DNA of 64,000 nt from Fulvia fulva (GCF_020509005.1 NC_063023.1:2232001-2296000), one strand, 5' to 3'; shown: positions 34,301 to 46,125, numbered from the stretch's first letter. Program-made: numbers and translations. Notes: generated by a model from the sequence alone, not told the origin.

Positions 34301-37300
34301 TGCTTAACGGGTACCACGAATTCGCAAGCGGTTCACGCTGGCCGAAAGTCCTGGTATTCAAGGTTGCATGTTCTGCTGCCGCTCTGCCATTATTATTGCC
34401 GCCTCTTCGGCATCTTCGCGGCCGTAACTTAACATATCCAACGCAACACTCTCATCAGCACGTACGGTAAGACGCACTTCGAGCCCGCGTGGCTGCAGGC
34501 AGAGTTCGAAACCTTGGAGGACCACGTGGCAAGCTGACACTAACCATGCGCCTAAGCTCGACGTACATCCATCTAGTCCTATCAGAGAAACACACCTGCT
34601 AATTTCATTCTAGGCGATGTGGATCGCTGATGGGAGATCCATGCTTTGATGCCATCATGCTGTAAGATGCCGAGTCGAAAAGACGAACCACCCTGCTCAG
34701 CACGTGGTAGCGGCCGCACAACATCTGCAAGCGACTGTTTGAAGGGTGCGTTCGCTCGAGGTTCGCTCCCGGCTAGAAACATCAACCGCGTTTGGACCGT
34801 CCGATACCGCTGGATCATTCGTCAAGTCAATGCTTTGTTTCACGACTTCGTGTCTAGCAAAATCAGCAGTTGCTTCCGACAGACCGCTCTCACAGAGCCC
34901 ACGCCGAAATGCGGCCTGTGAGGCAGCAGTGACCCACTACTGCTGTAGTGCAGAGGATATTGCATGCTCTCTCTACCACGTGTCGATGATGCGCGGATCA
35001 CTGGTTCCTGGCTACATTCCTGGCTATCATGGGCGAAAAGCACACGTCAGGTCTATGAGAGGGCAGGTACGAAGCCGCTGTCACGTCGACAGGATTGGGA
35101 TCGGCCGAACACCATCATGGGTAGCGCCTTCAGCTCCCGAATTTGTGCCATATGAACAAACGACAGCATCGCCTGTTGACAGCAAGCCATTGCATGTTGT
35201 TGGTATCACCATATTGACGATAATGACACCTTCGCGCCACCAGAGAACATAGAACGATCTTGTGGCTGCTAAACTTCCACCTTCTGCACGATCGTATACC
35301 ATAGCCAAAGACGGAAAGATGGTACAACGAGCAAAGCGAAATCTAGTACTGGCACTCCGGTCGTGAAGATCACTCCCTATAACACTGCCAGGCTTCGCTA
35401 AGGATCTCTAGTCACACTCGCCGAGCATGTGATGTGCACGCCCGAGCACGCGAATTTCACACATCCATCGCGCGCACATGGCGATGCCCAAAGAGGCAGG
35501 TCAAGTAGGACTCGCTTACCGCTGAAAGTCTATTTCATCCTGCTGCTCTTGGCATAAACTTTCCCGATCGTGTTCGGAGCTTGCTCACGCTCTCCACATG
35601 TGCTCGAAGCTCCCCCTCCTGCTGGATGACATGATCATACACAAGTGCTTGAAGATCATCAGCACTCGTGTCTCTAGCTGCATCAACCAACAGCACCGGC
35701 ACTCGCTGCACACCACTACCTGCAGCCTGTCAATCTTGGGCACCTCGGATCGCCTCCGAGCGACCAATTGTTCGCCAAAGCAGCTGTGCTGCGAGCTTCC
35801 TTCATATTAATGCAGCATGAGACTGGATTCCACAGCTGGAGACTAGGCCATTTCCGTTTGTCAAGATCTGAGAATGGCAAACAACCTCACGCGGCCTGAA
35901 GTCAAGTGTCACATCTTCTCGTGTAGAGAACTTTTTCTTAACAACGAGCAAATTCTGGCAAAGTACTCCGACGAGGTCGCTTAACGACGATGTACCCATT
36001 CAGCCCGGGGCTGACAAGGCGCTGCGCGATCGTCTTCGGGCATACCTGATGGGTACACAGCCATCTGACAGAAAGCACGGGACATGCCGAATCGGTGACC
36101 AAGAAGGCCTATGCACATCTCGGAACAGGTGGTGCGCATCAGTGAGTCTCTGGCTCTCCAATCAGCAGGTCTCCTGATGGCAACGATGCTCTGATTTACA
36201 TGGTAAGACGCGTCAATGCTCCGCCTCATTCTCGCTGAGTTGAAGCGCGATGGCTTCATCATCTTCTGCCAGCGCAAAATCGCAAACATGTAAAGTTCCT
36301 CCATCAATTCAACGCACCGCAATGGAGAACTGCGGAGACGTCAGCGGAGCTATAGCATGCTCAAGCACTGGTGGCGTTGTGGGATTGCTCCACGACACTG
36401 CAGCTAATGCTTCGATACACTTGCCACGAGCATCGGCTCAATCGTGGCAGATTTTCATGACGCCGAACACTTCGCTCTTAAGAACGGACGCATTATGAGC
36501 ACTCCGCTATCGGTCGAAGGCGACCTTCGAACGCTTTGCAGTGTTCATCACGTATGTTGTAGCAGGTCACGGAAATCTCATGAGGTCACCTCGAAGGATC
36601 AGCCAAATAAAGTGCCCCAACTCAGATACCAGCACACCGCAGTTCTTAGCCCAAGCCAATCGCCCAGCCGGAGCTCACGCCTAGTTGAAAGACACTCCTA
36701 CAAGCGACGGGTTTTAGAACCACGGGGGCCTCGCTCCGGCCGGGGTTTGACGTGCAGTCGTAGAAATATCAACAACACCACCAAGAATACCCTCCATCAA
36801 CCAAGGAAACCGATAAACGGCAGCATCGCCGACTGGCAGAAGACTGAGATTGACCAGAACGCCCGTCTCGCCGTCATCAGGATCAACAGGATTGGGGTTC
36901 AAAGATTCTTTGAGAGTTTCGGAGACAAAGACCGTACGTGGCGAAAGCCCCGTCTGGTGTACAAATCTGTCTCATTGTCCGGATCCTTCAGCGAATGTGA
37001 GACGTTTGGTCTGACCTTAGGAATGCTGTGAGGCCAAAGATGTTGGATGGATAGACCGTGCTCCGGCTTGACCGATGAGAGGCGATAGCTCGAGGTGACA
37101 TCGAGCGGTGCGTGGAAGGACCTCACTCTTGGGGTCATGGGTATGTGATACTGCGCTGACGCTCCCTAGAGTGGTTGACCTAGAGTGGTTGATGTTATCG
37201 AAGCGCCTAGGATTACGACGACGCAGGCCTGTCACGTTCCGCAGCTGAAAGGTAAGGGACACGTAGAGGTGAAGGGTAGAGGATTGCTCTCATTCGCTTC

Positions 37301-37467
37301 CCTCGCAGCACACGAAGTCTCTGATATCGGACTCATGTCCAGCCATCTGCTGACCCTGGGGATGAACTCAAGGCTTGGGCCTGACATCCTCGTTCCAAGT
37401 CCGCTTATTTTTCACATGTCTCCTCCGTTCTTCGCCCCGTCGCATCTGTTCCTTGATACTGACTCAC
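31376..37467. other. Six-kb gene-poor stretch
   Basis: No gene I can support. There is a short (CTGTCG)n run near 32050-32085. On the minus strand near 36710-36990 a protein-like stretch (GLSPRTVFVSETLKESLNP, GETGVLVNLSLLPVGDAAVYRFPWLMEGILGGV) is preceded by an in-frame TGA and may be a gene relic, but I do not recognise the family. No transposase, reverse transcriptase or long terminal repeat was seen. Confidence 0.5.
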
Positions 37468-38022
37468 TCAGCTCCATACGCCGGAAGTGTCCACAGCAGC
37501 CAAGGCGAGTCTCATGCTCTCGAGCTGTGACTCAACGACATGATTCCAGCTTGGCTTTGGGCTCATGTCCATGAATCTGCCCACCACATCAAAGAGCTGC
37601 CCAGCAGCGGCACACCTCTTGAAATCTGGGCCCCGATCGGTCAACGCTAGTCTTAGAGACCTTTTGGCGTAGAAGGCACGCAGCCAGATCTTGAGGTTTG
37701 ACCAGCTGCTCGAATGCGGCTCTTCTAGGTCGACTCCCGTCCGCACCCGTCTGTGACGTCGAACGAGGGCTGCGGAACAGAGTTCGGTAACTTTGCTGCC
37801 GTCCAGGTTGTCTATGTCAAAGGCGAACATATTCTCCTGGACATAGATTGAGGCAGCTTCTGCCTGGATCTGTCTGTTGGTGCTGAGGAGTGGCGGCACG
37901 GACGGCATTGAGCCCTGAGCTGGTGTGATGATTTCGCCTTCAACCAACGCCAATCTGTAGATGTTGTTTCGCAGCTCGGCGGGAAGACCTAGCAGTCGCG
38001 AGTTACGGCTGTCGTTGGCCAT
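37468..38022 (-). CDS. LPxELR family small protein, copy 1
   Basis: Single exon, 184 aa; ATG at 38022 gives MANDSRNSRLLGLPAELR, the same beginning as copy 2. The N-terminal LLGLPAELRNNIYRLAL resembles the first helices of F-box-like proteins common in Dothideomycetes. A central PLLSTNRQIQAEAASIYVQENMFAF and a later SWSNLKIWLRAFY are shared with copies 2-4. The C-terminus is LFDVVGRFMDMSPKPSWNHVV...LALAAVDTSGVW. No catalytic motif, signal peptide or membrane segment. If it is an F-box protein it would recruit a substrate to an SCF ubiquitin ligase; that is untested inference. First of seven same-strand relatives. Confidence 0.7.
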   Translation of the reverse strand: MANDSRNSRLLGLPAELRNNIYRLALVEGEIITPAQGSMPSVPPLLSTNRQIQAEAASIYVQENMFAFDIDNLDGSKVTELCSAALVRRHRRVRTGVDLEEPHSSSWSNLKIWLRAFYAKRSLRLALTDRGPDFKRCAAAGQLFDVVGRFMDMSPKPSWNHVVESQLESMRLALAAVDTSGVWS

Positions 38023-38741
38023 GGTTGCGTTCCTCTTTGCTGTTTGTTGTTGGACTGCCGGTGATATGTGCTCGATTGTCAAGAAACAAGCTGAAGAAAG
38101 AAAGGACTTTTGCTGGGGATGTGAGCTCGGCAGCGGCTGCCGACACATGCGACGTTTGCATGTGAGTGAATGCATTCATCCTCACCAGCAGATGTATTGG
38201 CCACAAGTACCTGAGTACACTGTGGGAGTTACATGAGACCCCGGACAGGAACTCGAGTCGTGAGTCCAAGAGTCGCTCTCTCATGTCGTTCTATCGATGC
38301 GGTGGAAACACACTGCCAGGCACACCAATGTCTACTCAGCTCTAAAAGCAGCTGTTTCGCAGGGAAAGGTGAGAAAACTCCCTAGGTCTGTATATTGTAG
38401 CGGCGTATACATTCAACTAAAGCTACATTTCCGAGGCCGTCAAGTTGCCCATCCATGCTATGAAGCGTTGAGTTGCCTGTACATCGCTGAGGGCTATACG
38501 ACGCAGCCATATGCCAGCCAAATCGAGGAAAAGAGAGTGCTTTGAAGTCAGGGCGACGCGCTCACCACCATTCAATCTTAGGACCAGCCCTTGATCAGGC
38601 GTTCGTTCCCACTTTCCACTTGGCCATGATTGACCGTCGTATCACACTGCAGGTCTGCCTCATCTCGCATCGCCCACTACAGCTTCTCCGTACCCTGCCA
38701 CACCTCGCCACCGCATGTTTTCTCCCCGTGCCCCATACACT
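38023..38741. other. Intergenic between copies 1 and 2
   Basis: About 720 bp, the promoter side of copy 1 and the 3' side of copy 2. No other gene seen. Confidence 0.5.
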
Positions 38742-39296
38742 TCATGTCCATACCCCTGAGGTGTCGACCATAGCCAACGCACGCCGCACAGTCTCAAGCT
38801 GCGGCTCAACCACCTCATCCCAGGACGGCTTCGGCTTGGAAGTCTTGTACCTGCTCACCATGTCGAACAACCTTGCGAGGGCACTAGCGCGCGGAAATTC
38901 GGAATTCTCGCCTCAATCTCCTTCATTTGGTGCTCGACCATCATAAAAAGCCCGTAGCCAGATCTTGGCGTTTTCCCAGGAAGGAGAGGTAGGCTCAATG
39001 ATTCCCCGGCTGATCTGGGCATGGTATGCCTGGGCTCTGGAGGAGTCCCGGAATGTCAGGAAGAAGACGGCGTTGGACTCGTAAATCACAAAGTGGAAGT
39101 TGTTCTCTTGGAAATAGATGGAGCTCGCCTCGTTGCGGATTTGTGTGTTCGTGGCGAGTAGGCCCGGAGGAGCGGGCAATGGGCCCCATGGGGGAATGAT
39201 GATCTCGCTGTCCTCTACTAGCACGAGCCTGTAGATCTTGTTGCGGAGTTCTGCGGGCAATGAGAGCAGTCTCGAGTCGCGGCTGTCGGTGGCCAT
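38742..39296 (-). pseudogene. LPxELR family, copy 2, with a premature stop
   Basis: Starts MATDSRDSRLLSLPAELRNKIYRLVLVED at 39296. A TGA at 38915-38913 ends it after 127 codons, yet the same frame continues with clear family sequence (ARLFDMVSRYKTSKPKPSWDEVV, ETVRRALAMVDTSGVW) to a TGA at 38744-38742. The full frame is 555 bases, identical in length to copy 1, and the two align around the stop without gaps, so a single nonsense change is the simplest explanation. A shortened 127 aa protein remains possible. Confidence 0.75.
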
Positions 39297-39742
39297 GATA
39301 GCGTGGATCTTTGTGATCTGCTGCTGTGGTGGTGGTGATGGTGTTGGAGGAGAAGAGATGTGGTGGTGCTGGTGGAAATCAGATAAGGTGATGGTTGTAT
39401 TGAACAAGGTCGCAAGGGTAGCAAAGCACAAGAGATACTCGAAGCTTGAGGGCAGCTTGGCCCGGCACACGAGACATTCACGTGAGTGAATAGATCGATT
39501 TAATCTCCATTCACTTAGTGTCGAATCATGTCACCGCAAATATCAAAGAAGACAATCGGACAGTTTAGATATCAGTATGCAGACATTAGGTCAAGACGTA
39601 CCTCAATTACACAGTGATCTCAACCTTTCCTCGTCAGGCGCATGATCACGCATTCTTCTGGCTTCCTGAATCATCATACAAACCCACATCTAGGTCTTCT
39701 TGTCCTTAGCGCCTCGGAAGCTGTGCGATACCGTCCAAAGCT
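39297..39742. other. Intergenic between copies 2 and 3
   Basis: About 450 bp; nothing else seen. Confidence 0.5.
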
Positions 39743-40413
39743 TCAGATCCAGGCAACACCAGAAGCCCCAAGAGCCACCTTGATGTCTTCCAAAATACTC
39801 GCAATCTCTACCCACGGCACATTCTTCTCCGTCTGCTTCCTGACGATCTCGAACATTCGCACGGCCGTGACATGCGTAGATCGATGCTCTCGCAGCGCCA
39901 TGCCGGGGGCTTCGCCCTTGTTGTACGCCTCTAACCATACTAAAAGATTGGACCACGAGCCTGCGTTGAGCCCATGGAAGCGGAACTTAAGGTGGGCTCT
40001 GAGGTGCCGTCTTGACTTTAGGCTCCACCGAATGAGCTGTCCAGCTTCATAGTTTTCCATGTGGACAAGGAAAAAGTCCTCCTTGAAGTAGATGTCGGAG
40101 GCTTCATGGCGGATTTCTGGAGATGGTGGTCAGTCTGGCACCGAAGTCGGCATGTCACTTGTGAGTTACCTCGACATGTGCGCAGCAAGCCCGGTTCGGT
40201 GGGAAGTTCGGTGTTGGCTGTGCACCGAATCGCGCTCTGTTCCACTAGCACGTAGCGGTAGATGATATTCCTCATCTCAGCTGGGAGAGCGAGCAGATGC
40301 GAATTATTCGTGTCGCTAGCTTGTGGTTGTGCCTTGGTAGATAGTGACCGGATGCGGCGCGGTGTTTGGTCTAGAGAGACGAAGTCTTTCTTCGCGCAGC
40401 TTCGTAGCTGCAT
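39743..40413 (-). CDS. LPxELR family small protein, copy 3
   Basis: Two exons, 40413-40170 and 40116-39743, with a 53 nt intron ending CTCCAG, 205 aa. Family signature LLALPAEMRNIIYRYVLVEQSAI after about 40 basic residues. The intron interrupts LLRTCR/EIRHEASDIYFKEDFFLV, the same place as in copy 4, which supports the splice call and common descent. The ending GSWSNLLVWLEAY ... NVPWVEIASILEDIKVALGASGVAW matches the end of copy 1. Intact by eye. Function unknown beyond the F-box-like N-terminus. Confidence 0.75.
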
Positions 40414-41304
40414 ATCTTCTCAAACTATAGCCGAAAATGCTGTTGATGGTGTTGACGATGGTGTTGCCGATTATCTTGCTGATGATGTTTCTAGGAGAGC
40501 GGGAGATGGCGCAGATATTGAGAATCACGAGCAAATTGGGCGCACGGACATGCCATGTGAACGAAGGGTCCACTCAGATCGACCACACCCGACTTCGCAC
40601 AGACCTCCGTCATCATGGTACCCGCGATTCACGCCTCACGACTGGACCGGGGAGTCACAAGGTTAATGAGAATCGCTAGCTGCCAGCGAGCGTGGCTGAC
40701 GCCCCCGAGGACGTTGGCAACATTCCTCAGCTCCTACCCATGCGCAGAGCACAAATCTTCCTCCAGTGGTGCAACCAATGGTGACAGTATAGCCAAGTAG
40801 CATATATACCCGCAAGGGCGCAAGCAGACTCTGCTGATCGGTTCACAGCGCGCTGAGAGCCGCGGTAGAGCCCCGACGAACGACTGGGACTCCGGCTCGT
40901 CGGTGAGAGAGAGAGAGAGGAGGAGAGATAGTACAGTTGTCCGGTGTGTGAAAATAGCTGAAGTCGCCATCGCTGAAGTATCAATACAGAGTCTGAAAGC
41001 GACCCCTTGTGTGCGTGGACGGACATCTCAGTAGTTTGATACGTACGTAGCAACGACGTATCGACCTTTCGTGATTCCATGCTGTTACTCAACAGAGTGA
41101 TCGCGATTGATTGTATGGTGATACGGCCACGGTAAACTTCGGGCTATGATACTGCAATGGTGTAACAGCGCGTGGAAGGAGTTCAAAGTCCTCAAGCAGG
41201 AGTGCCTCCCGGCTTCGCAATTATGACCAGAAAGAGAATAACTCCTTCACTTTACTTGAGTACTTGGAACCCAGTATAATGACTTGACTCCACGCAACAA
41301 CCCA
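40414..41304. other. Intergenic, nothing coding
   Basis: Contains GTATAGCCAAGTAG at about 40787, a short match to the edge of dispersed repeat copy 3, and a GA-rich run near 40908-40928. No gene seen. Confidence 0.5.
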
Positions 41305-41414
41305 TCCAAGGGCTGGTGACAATGTTGATTTCCGCTGAGCGTTGCGACTCCCTATCGAAGCGCAGGCCGCTGCTTCAATACGCTTGCGTATAGCCAAGTA
41401 GCGCTGCCCGACTG
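41305..41414 (-). repeat. Dispersed repeat, copy 3
   Basis: Reverse-oriented copy, about 80% alike by eye to copy 2 along its length, including CCTATCGAAGCGCAGGC and GGCTGGTGACAATGTTGATT when read on the plus strand. It lies immediately 3' of LPxELR copy 4. Confidence 0.7.
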
Positions 41415-41448
41415 ATGATGCAATCGAGGGAAAAATTACTCGCAGGTC

Positions 41449-42071
41449 TCAAAGCCACTGAACGTCACTTGCCCCCAACACACCTCGCACATTCTCCAGC
41501 AGCCCGGCGACATCACTCCACGTAGCGTGCGGCATGTTTGTTACGAACGCGATGGTCGATATCGAACCAGTGGGCAACACAGCGTGTCCCCTTGGCGTCG
41601 CTCTTTTTCGGGAGGTTCAAGCGACCTACACTCATAGTCCCACCACGCTTTGAGCCATCGCACAAGGTTCGGCCATGAACCCGTGCGCGCCTCGTATATG
41701 CGGAAGATGTGGCTGGACATTAGTCGGTTTCTGGATGACTTGCAGAACTTGATGTAGCAATCGGCGTTGAAGTTCTGGATGGGGAATGCGAAGTCGTTCT
41801 CGTGGTAGTAGATGCCAATAGCCTCAGGGCGGATCTCTGGGTAAAGTGTGTTAGCAATCGCAGTACAGAGCACAGCCAGGAGGCGCGCCGCTCGAGACTC
41901 ACGTCGACAAGTTCGCAGGAGTCCGGGCCCGACGGGCAGATCGGCGGCGGAGCGGATTTCTATGTCTTCTGGAGTGGTGAGGGTGTAGCGGTAGATCTTG
42001 TTCTCCATCTCGGCTGGAAGCGAGAGCAGTCTGCACTTCCAGGTGTCTTTTGAGGCGCCTTGTTGTGCCAT
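41449..42071 (-). pseudogene. LPxELR family, copy 4, frame-shifted near its end
   Basis: Exon 1 42071-41903, 66 nt intron with a GCTAACAC branch, exon 2 from 41836. Signature LLSLPAEMENKIYRYTL, then LLRTCR/QIRPEAIGIYYHENDFAF and SWPNLVRWLKAWW. The open frame runs to a TAA at 41541, but the family C-terminus (NMPHATWSDVAGLLENVRGVLGASDVQW) is found in another frame, ending at 41449. A one-base indel in or near the A5/G4 runs around 41585-41610 would explain this. The alternative is a real shortened protein of about 154 aa with a different tail. Confidence 0.65.
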
Positions 42072-43358
42072 GGTGAGCTGACTGTCTGTGGTGGTCCTAG
42101 AAAGTGGCGCTGATTATAGAGCGAGAGCGCGGTGTGGGGATATCGTCGTGTGGTTGACGAGGTTGGCGTCGTTGGTGAGATCGAGTATGCCGGCGTGGAG
42201 GCGAGAGTGGTGGTGAGTGTGGGGGTGGGGGTGAGCGCCATAAGGGCAACGACAAGCAGGAGATAAGTGGTGCTAGCGAAAATGGCGCACAGACCTACCA
42301 CGGAAATTGGTGAGTGAAGGTCGCTTTGATGGACAATCTATCAAAATGTTCTATGTAAAGCGTTCATCAGATACCGTCGTAGGCAATTGTAGCATCAAAG
42401 CACGACGCCGCCTGTCCAGTGAAGGCGCAGATCAGCGCCGCAGTCTCAGTGCTTGACTCTATTGCTTTGTGTCATCACTTGAACGTGTGTTGTTGTCCGA
42501 GTCCGGCTGCTTCGACACAGCACAGGCACACGCCGCAGCGTGTCCATCGAACCCCAAAAGTGTGTGAACCCCTCGCATCAAGAATAAGCCCCATCGAGTT
42601 ACCCGTCCCAACCAGCAACCCATTTCGAGTGATCCGGGTCAGCGGCGAGAGCAGGCAATCGCATATCTATCGACCACGACGAAGAGTTCTCGTCATCAAC
42701 CTTGGGTCCAACTTGTCTCTTGCCAGTATCCCACTCACCTCCTCCCTCTCTTCCTCAACACTGCAGCAGAGACCCGCCGAGCCCGCGGCGCAGACTCATA
42801 TCCTCGTCTCCTCTGGCGAGGCAGCCACCGGAAAGTGACCGGTCCGCAGACTCGACATGATCCGAGCAGCGAGGCGTCCGAGCGAGAGTGCGAACGGCGG
42901 GTGGGTGGTAGGAGAGGATGGAGGTTGACGCGAGATGAGCCGCAAAGTGCTTCTGTGGCGGCGCGTTTCCGCTGTCCTGTCGTGAATACAGGTTGTCCGG
43001 GGACTTTCTCCCAAAGCTGTGTGTGATGGACGAGCGCCCGGAGGTGCTGTCTGTGTGTGGGCTTTGACTGCGATTTTTGGAGCGAGCGGTTGCAGGGAGA
43101 AAGAGGATGAAGCTGCAACCGGAATTTTGTGCGCCGCGGGAAGCTTGGGCCAGGCAGTGAGACAGAAGTCGTGGCGACGCTGGAGCCTGAGGTTGCCTGG
43201 CACGCCTGGGTAGAAAGTGGTACATCAGTTCTTTCGGAGTGAATGAAGTGAACCCCCAACGCGCGCATTCGCATACAACACTCGCTTCTCACCTCCTACG
43301 AGCTTGGGTAAGTCATCGAACCGCTGACAAGCACATCCCCACCACCGCGACTAACAAG
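42072..43358. other. Intergenic, promoter and leader of rae1
   Basis: About 1.3 kb. Frames are open on both strands because of high GC, but none carries recognisable protein sequence. A likely 5' leader intron of rae1 runs from the GTAAGT at 43309 to the AG just before the start codon. Confidence 0.5.
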
Positions 43359-44589
43359 ATGCCAGTCAACAATAGCTACGCCAGTCGCATCAAGCCCACC
43401 ACCTCCCGACTCCCACTCTCGACCACGCCACAGACGGAGCGCCCGATGGCTGGCCTCTTCGGCACGGCATCGAGCACCTCCTCCGCCAGCTCGAACCCGA
43501 CCCAGGGCGATCTGTCCGGCGACAGACCAGTCACGAGTCCCCCGACCGACAGCATATCAGACATTCGATTCAGTCCCAAATCCGACCACCTCGCCGCCTC
43601 CAGCTGGGACAACAAAGTACGCATATACGCCATCAATGGTGGGGGTGAAAGCACGCCAGTCGTCGCATTCGACCATGAAGCACCCGCCTTGAACTGCTGC
43701 TGGAGTGGGGTACGTTGGAACCATATGAGATGGTCAAATACACATATGCTGACTACTTTCTCAGGACGGCACCAAGGTCTTCGGCGCGGGTGCCGACAAA
43801 GCAGCCCGTATCATCGACCTGAACGCCAACGGTGCTGCAGCACAGCAAGTCGCCGCCCACGACCAACCCATCCGCTGCGTCGAGTCCTTCATGCACAACG
43901 GAGCGCCCATGCTTGTCACTGGCAGCTGGGACAAGACCATCAAGTACTGGGACCTGCGGACACCCAATCCTGTGGCGAGCATCGAGTGTCGCGATCGTGT
44001 CTACGCCATGAGCATGCGCAATGACAATATGCTTGTCGTCGGCACCGCAGAACGCCACACCCACGTAATCGACCTCCGCAACCCCGGCCAATTCTACAAG
44101 ACCATCCAGTCGCCTCTCAAATGGCAGACCCGCACAGTCAGCTGCTTCATCGACGGCTCTGGCTACGCGGTCGGCAGTATCGAGGGACGTTGCGCCATCC
44201 AGTACGTCGAGGAGAAGGATTCACCTTCCAACTTCTCCTTCAAGTGCCACCGACAGACCCCTCCCAACGACCGCAACGTCAGCAACGTCTACGCTGTCAA
44301 CGCCATCTCCTTCCACCCACAACACGGCACTTTCAGCACAGCCGGCGCGGATGGCACCTTCCACTTCTGGGACAAGGACGCCAAGCACAGACTGAAAGGC
44401 TACCCAGAAGTAGGCGGCACCATCTCCTCCACCGACTTCAACAGCACCGGCACCATCTTCGCATACGCCGTCAGCTACGACTGGAGCAAGGGCTACACTG
44501 GCAACAGGCCAGATTACGCCAACAAGATCATGCTCCATCCCATCGTCGGAGACGAGTGTAAGCCACGCCCCAAGACTGGGAGGAAGTAG
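43359..44589 (+). CDS. rae1: mRNA export factor Rae1/Gle2 (WD repeats)
   Basis: Nuclear pore-associated beta-propeller that binds the GLEBS motif of a nucleoporin and supports poly(A) RNA export. Exons 43359-43709 and 43765-44589, 55 nt intron, 391 aa. After a Ser/Thr-rich leader come WD-type blades: DSISDIRFSPKSDHLAASSWDNKVRIY, ADKAARIIDL, MLVTGSWDKTIKYWDLR, VVGTAERHTHVIDLR and the long family-specific blade VYAVNAISFHPQHGTFSTAGADGTFHFWDKDAKHRLK, ending with SYDWSKGYTGNRPDYANKI, typical of Rae1. It is the only plus-strand gene among the LPxELR copies. Confidence 0.95.
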
Positions 44590-45223
44590 AATCTCCGCTG
44601 CAGTGAGCGAAACTCTGCTGACGAGCGGCGCGGCTACAGGCCAGAAGTACCAACGCAAAAAGTGACATATCTCGACTCGGGCATGAGGATTAGAGTTTGG
44701 GCTTGCGGATGGGCTTTTGGTACTGGCTGGCTGGCTTGCTTGCATCATTGAGCGTGGCGTCTGGCGTTTGGGTGGTAGGGAGCATGACAGAGTATGTAAG
44801 ATCAAGAATCACCATGAGCAAGGAAACCGCGTAGCATGAAGCGCTCTTCTGCCATTGGGCACGATCACGCAATGGCGTAGCATTAGATGGTCAAAGTACG
44901 AAAAGTGGAAAGCATTCCCCTTCCCGATCTTATGCCAAGCGCAAGCTCCATTGGCCTCCTCACCAGGCCTCGAGGCCTCACAGCCTCTCGTTGTCCCTTC
45001 GCCGCCGTAAGGCCAGGCCACCGATATGAGTATCTCCACGACCGCGAGCCTATAGCTCTCGCACCGAATTCGAAAACCCAACCAAAAGCGTTGTAATGTC
45101 TCGCAGGGCCGACCACATCACCTCTTCCTATCCACTGATGTATTTTCTGAGCTCTTCCATCATCCCTCATGCTCTGACTCTCTTGTCTCCAAGGAACCCG
45201 CGCTCATCTACAAATTGACAGCA
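44590..45223. other. Intergenic, nothing seen
   Basis: 3' sides of rae1 and LPxELR copy 5. No gene or repeat recognised. Confidence 0.5.
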
Positions 45224-45685
45224 TTAAGCATGTGACTGCCCAGCCCCCTCCATCTCCTCCTCCAAATCCTTAATCTTCTGCTTCACCACTCGAGCCTTAT
45301 CACCAAGGAGCACCTGGTGATAAAGGTAGTGTCGATACCACCCGCCATGCCAGTCCGGGAGGTTAGGGTCGAAAACGTGCTTGGATTTACAGTCTAGCGC
45401 CTCGCTCGCCTCTCGCAGCTCCTTGATGTATGGCTTTAGTGCTTCTGAGCGCAGCTGAGAGCTGGTGGAAAGGAGTGCCGGCTCCGCGAGGTCTTGGGTT
45501 GGGCTGGTCCAGGTAAAGAGCTCGCCCTCAATGATGTTGATGGTCTTGGGCACGATGAGATTGGTGTGCGCGAAGTAGAATTCGTAGATGGTGAGGCGAA
45601 GTTCTGCGGGAAGGTTGAGGAGGTGGCACTTGGTCTTCTCTGTCTCTGTGAGGCTCGGTGCCTCTGATGAGATCGTGGCAGACAT
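45224..45685 (-). CDS. LPxELR family small protein, copy 5
   Basis: Single exon, 153 aa, ATG at 45685 (MSATISSEAPSL). Signature HLLNLPAELRLTIYEFYFAHTNLIVP, then PALLSTSSQLRSEALKPYIKELREA and a short C-terminus ending in a charged helix (ARVVKQKIKDLEEEMEG). It is more diverged than copies 1-4 and lacks their SW.NL..WL segment. Intact by eye, function unknown. Confidence 0.65.
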   Translation of the reverse strand: MSATISSEAPSLTETEKTKCHLLNLPAELRLTIYEFYFAHTNLIVPKTINIIEGELFTWTSPTQDLAEPALLSTSSQLRSEALKPYIKELREASEALDCKSKHVFDPNLPDWHGGWYRHYLYHQVLLGDKARVVKQKIKDLEEEMEGAGQSHA

Positions 45686-46125
45686 GGTGGATGTTGAGGC
45701 TGTGACGGTCAAGGTACAAGTATGTAGGTCGCTTTCTCGGCTGTGTCGACTGCGTGAGCTTGGCCTGTGGAATCTTACATGGACGGAGCCATTGAGTGGT
45801 GGTCTGAGAATAGATTGGTGGTGGTAATGTCGAGTTTGCTGCTGGAAACAGTCGTTGCAGTAGAGAAGTTCACGGACCGATTTATACAAGGGACGGAGTC
45901 CCTTTCAGTGAATAGCCCCGGGGGTTACAAACTTCCTGGCCGCCGGCGGAACGAGTACTGATCGCATCTGGCAGCGGCTTCAAGTCAACCTTCGTGCGTG
46001 AAGCGCCGCAAATCTTGCAGATACTCCGAGTTCGGTGAGCTACCCCATAATCCAGAGATCATTCCGGTTCCATGCCAGATTCAGCCACTCCATGTCGACT
46101 GCCCAAAATCGCAGCGACGTTATCC
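45686..46125. other. Intergenic between copies 5 and 6
   Basis: 440 bp, nothing else seen. Confidence 0.5.

Noticed and set aside
36444..37031. 195-codon open frame on the plus strand
   Set aside because: No recognisable motif, and it overlaps a more protein-like stretch on the other strand.
42735..43292. Overlapping minus-strand open frames upstream of rae1
   Set aside because: All frames are open because of base composition, and none shows domain structure or sensible splice sites.
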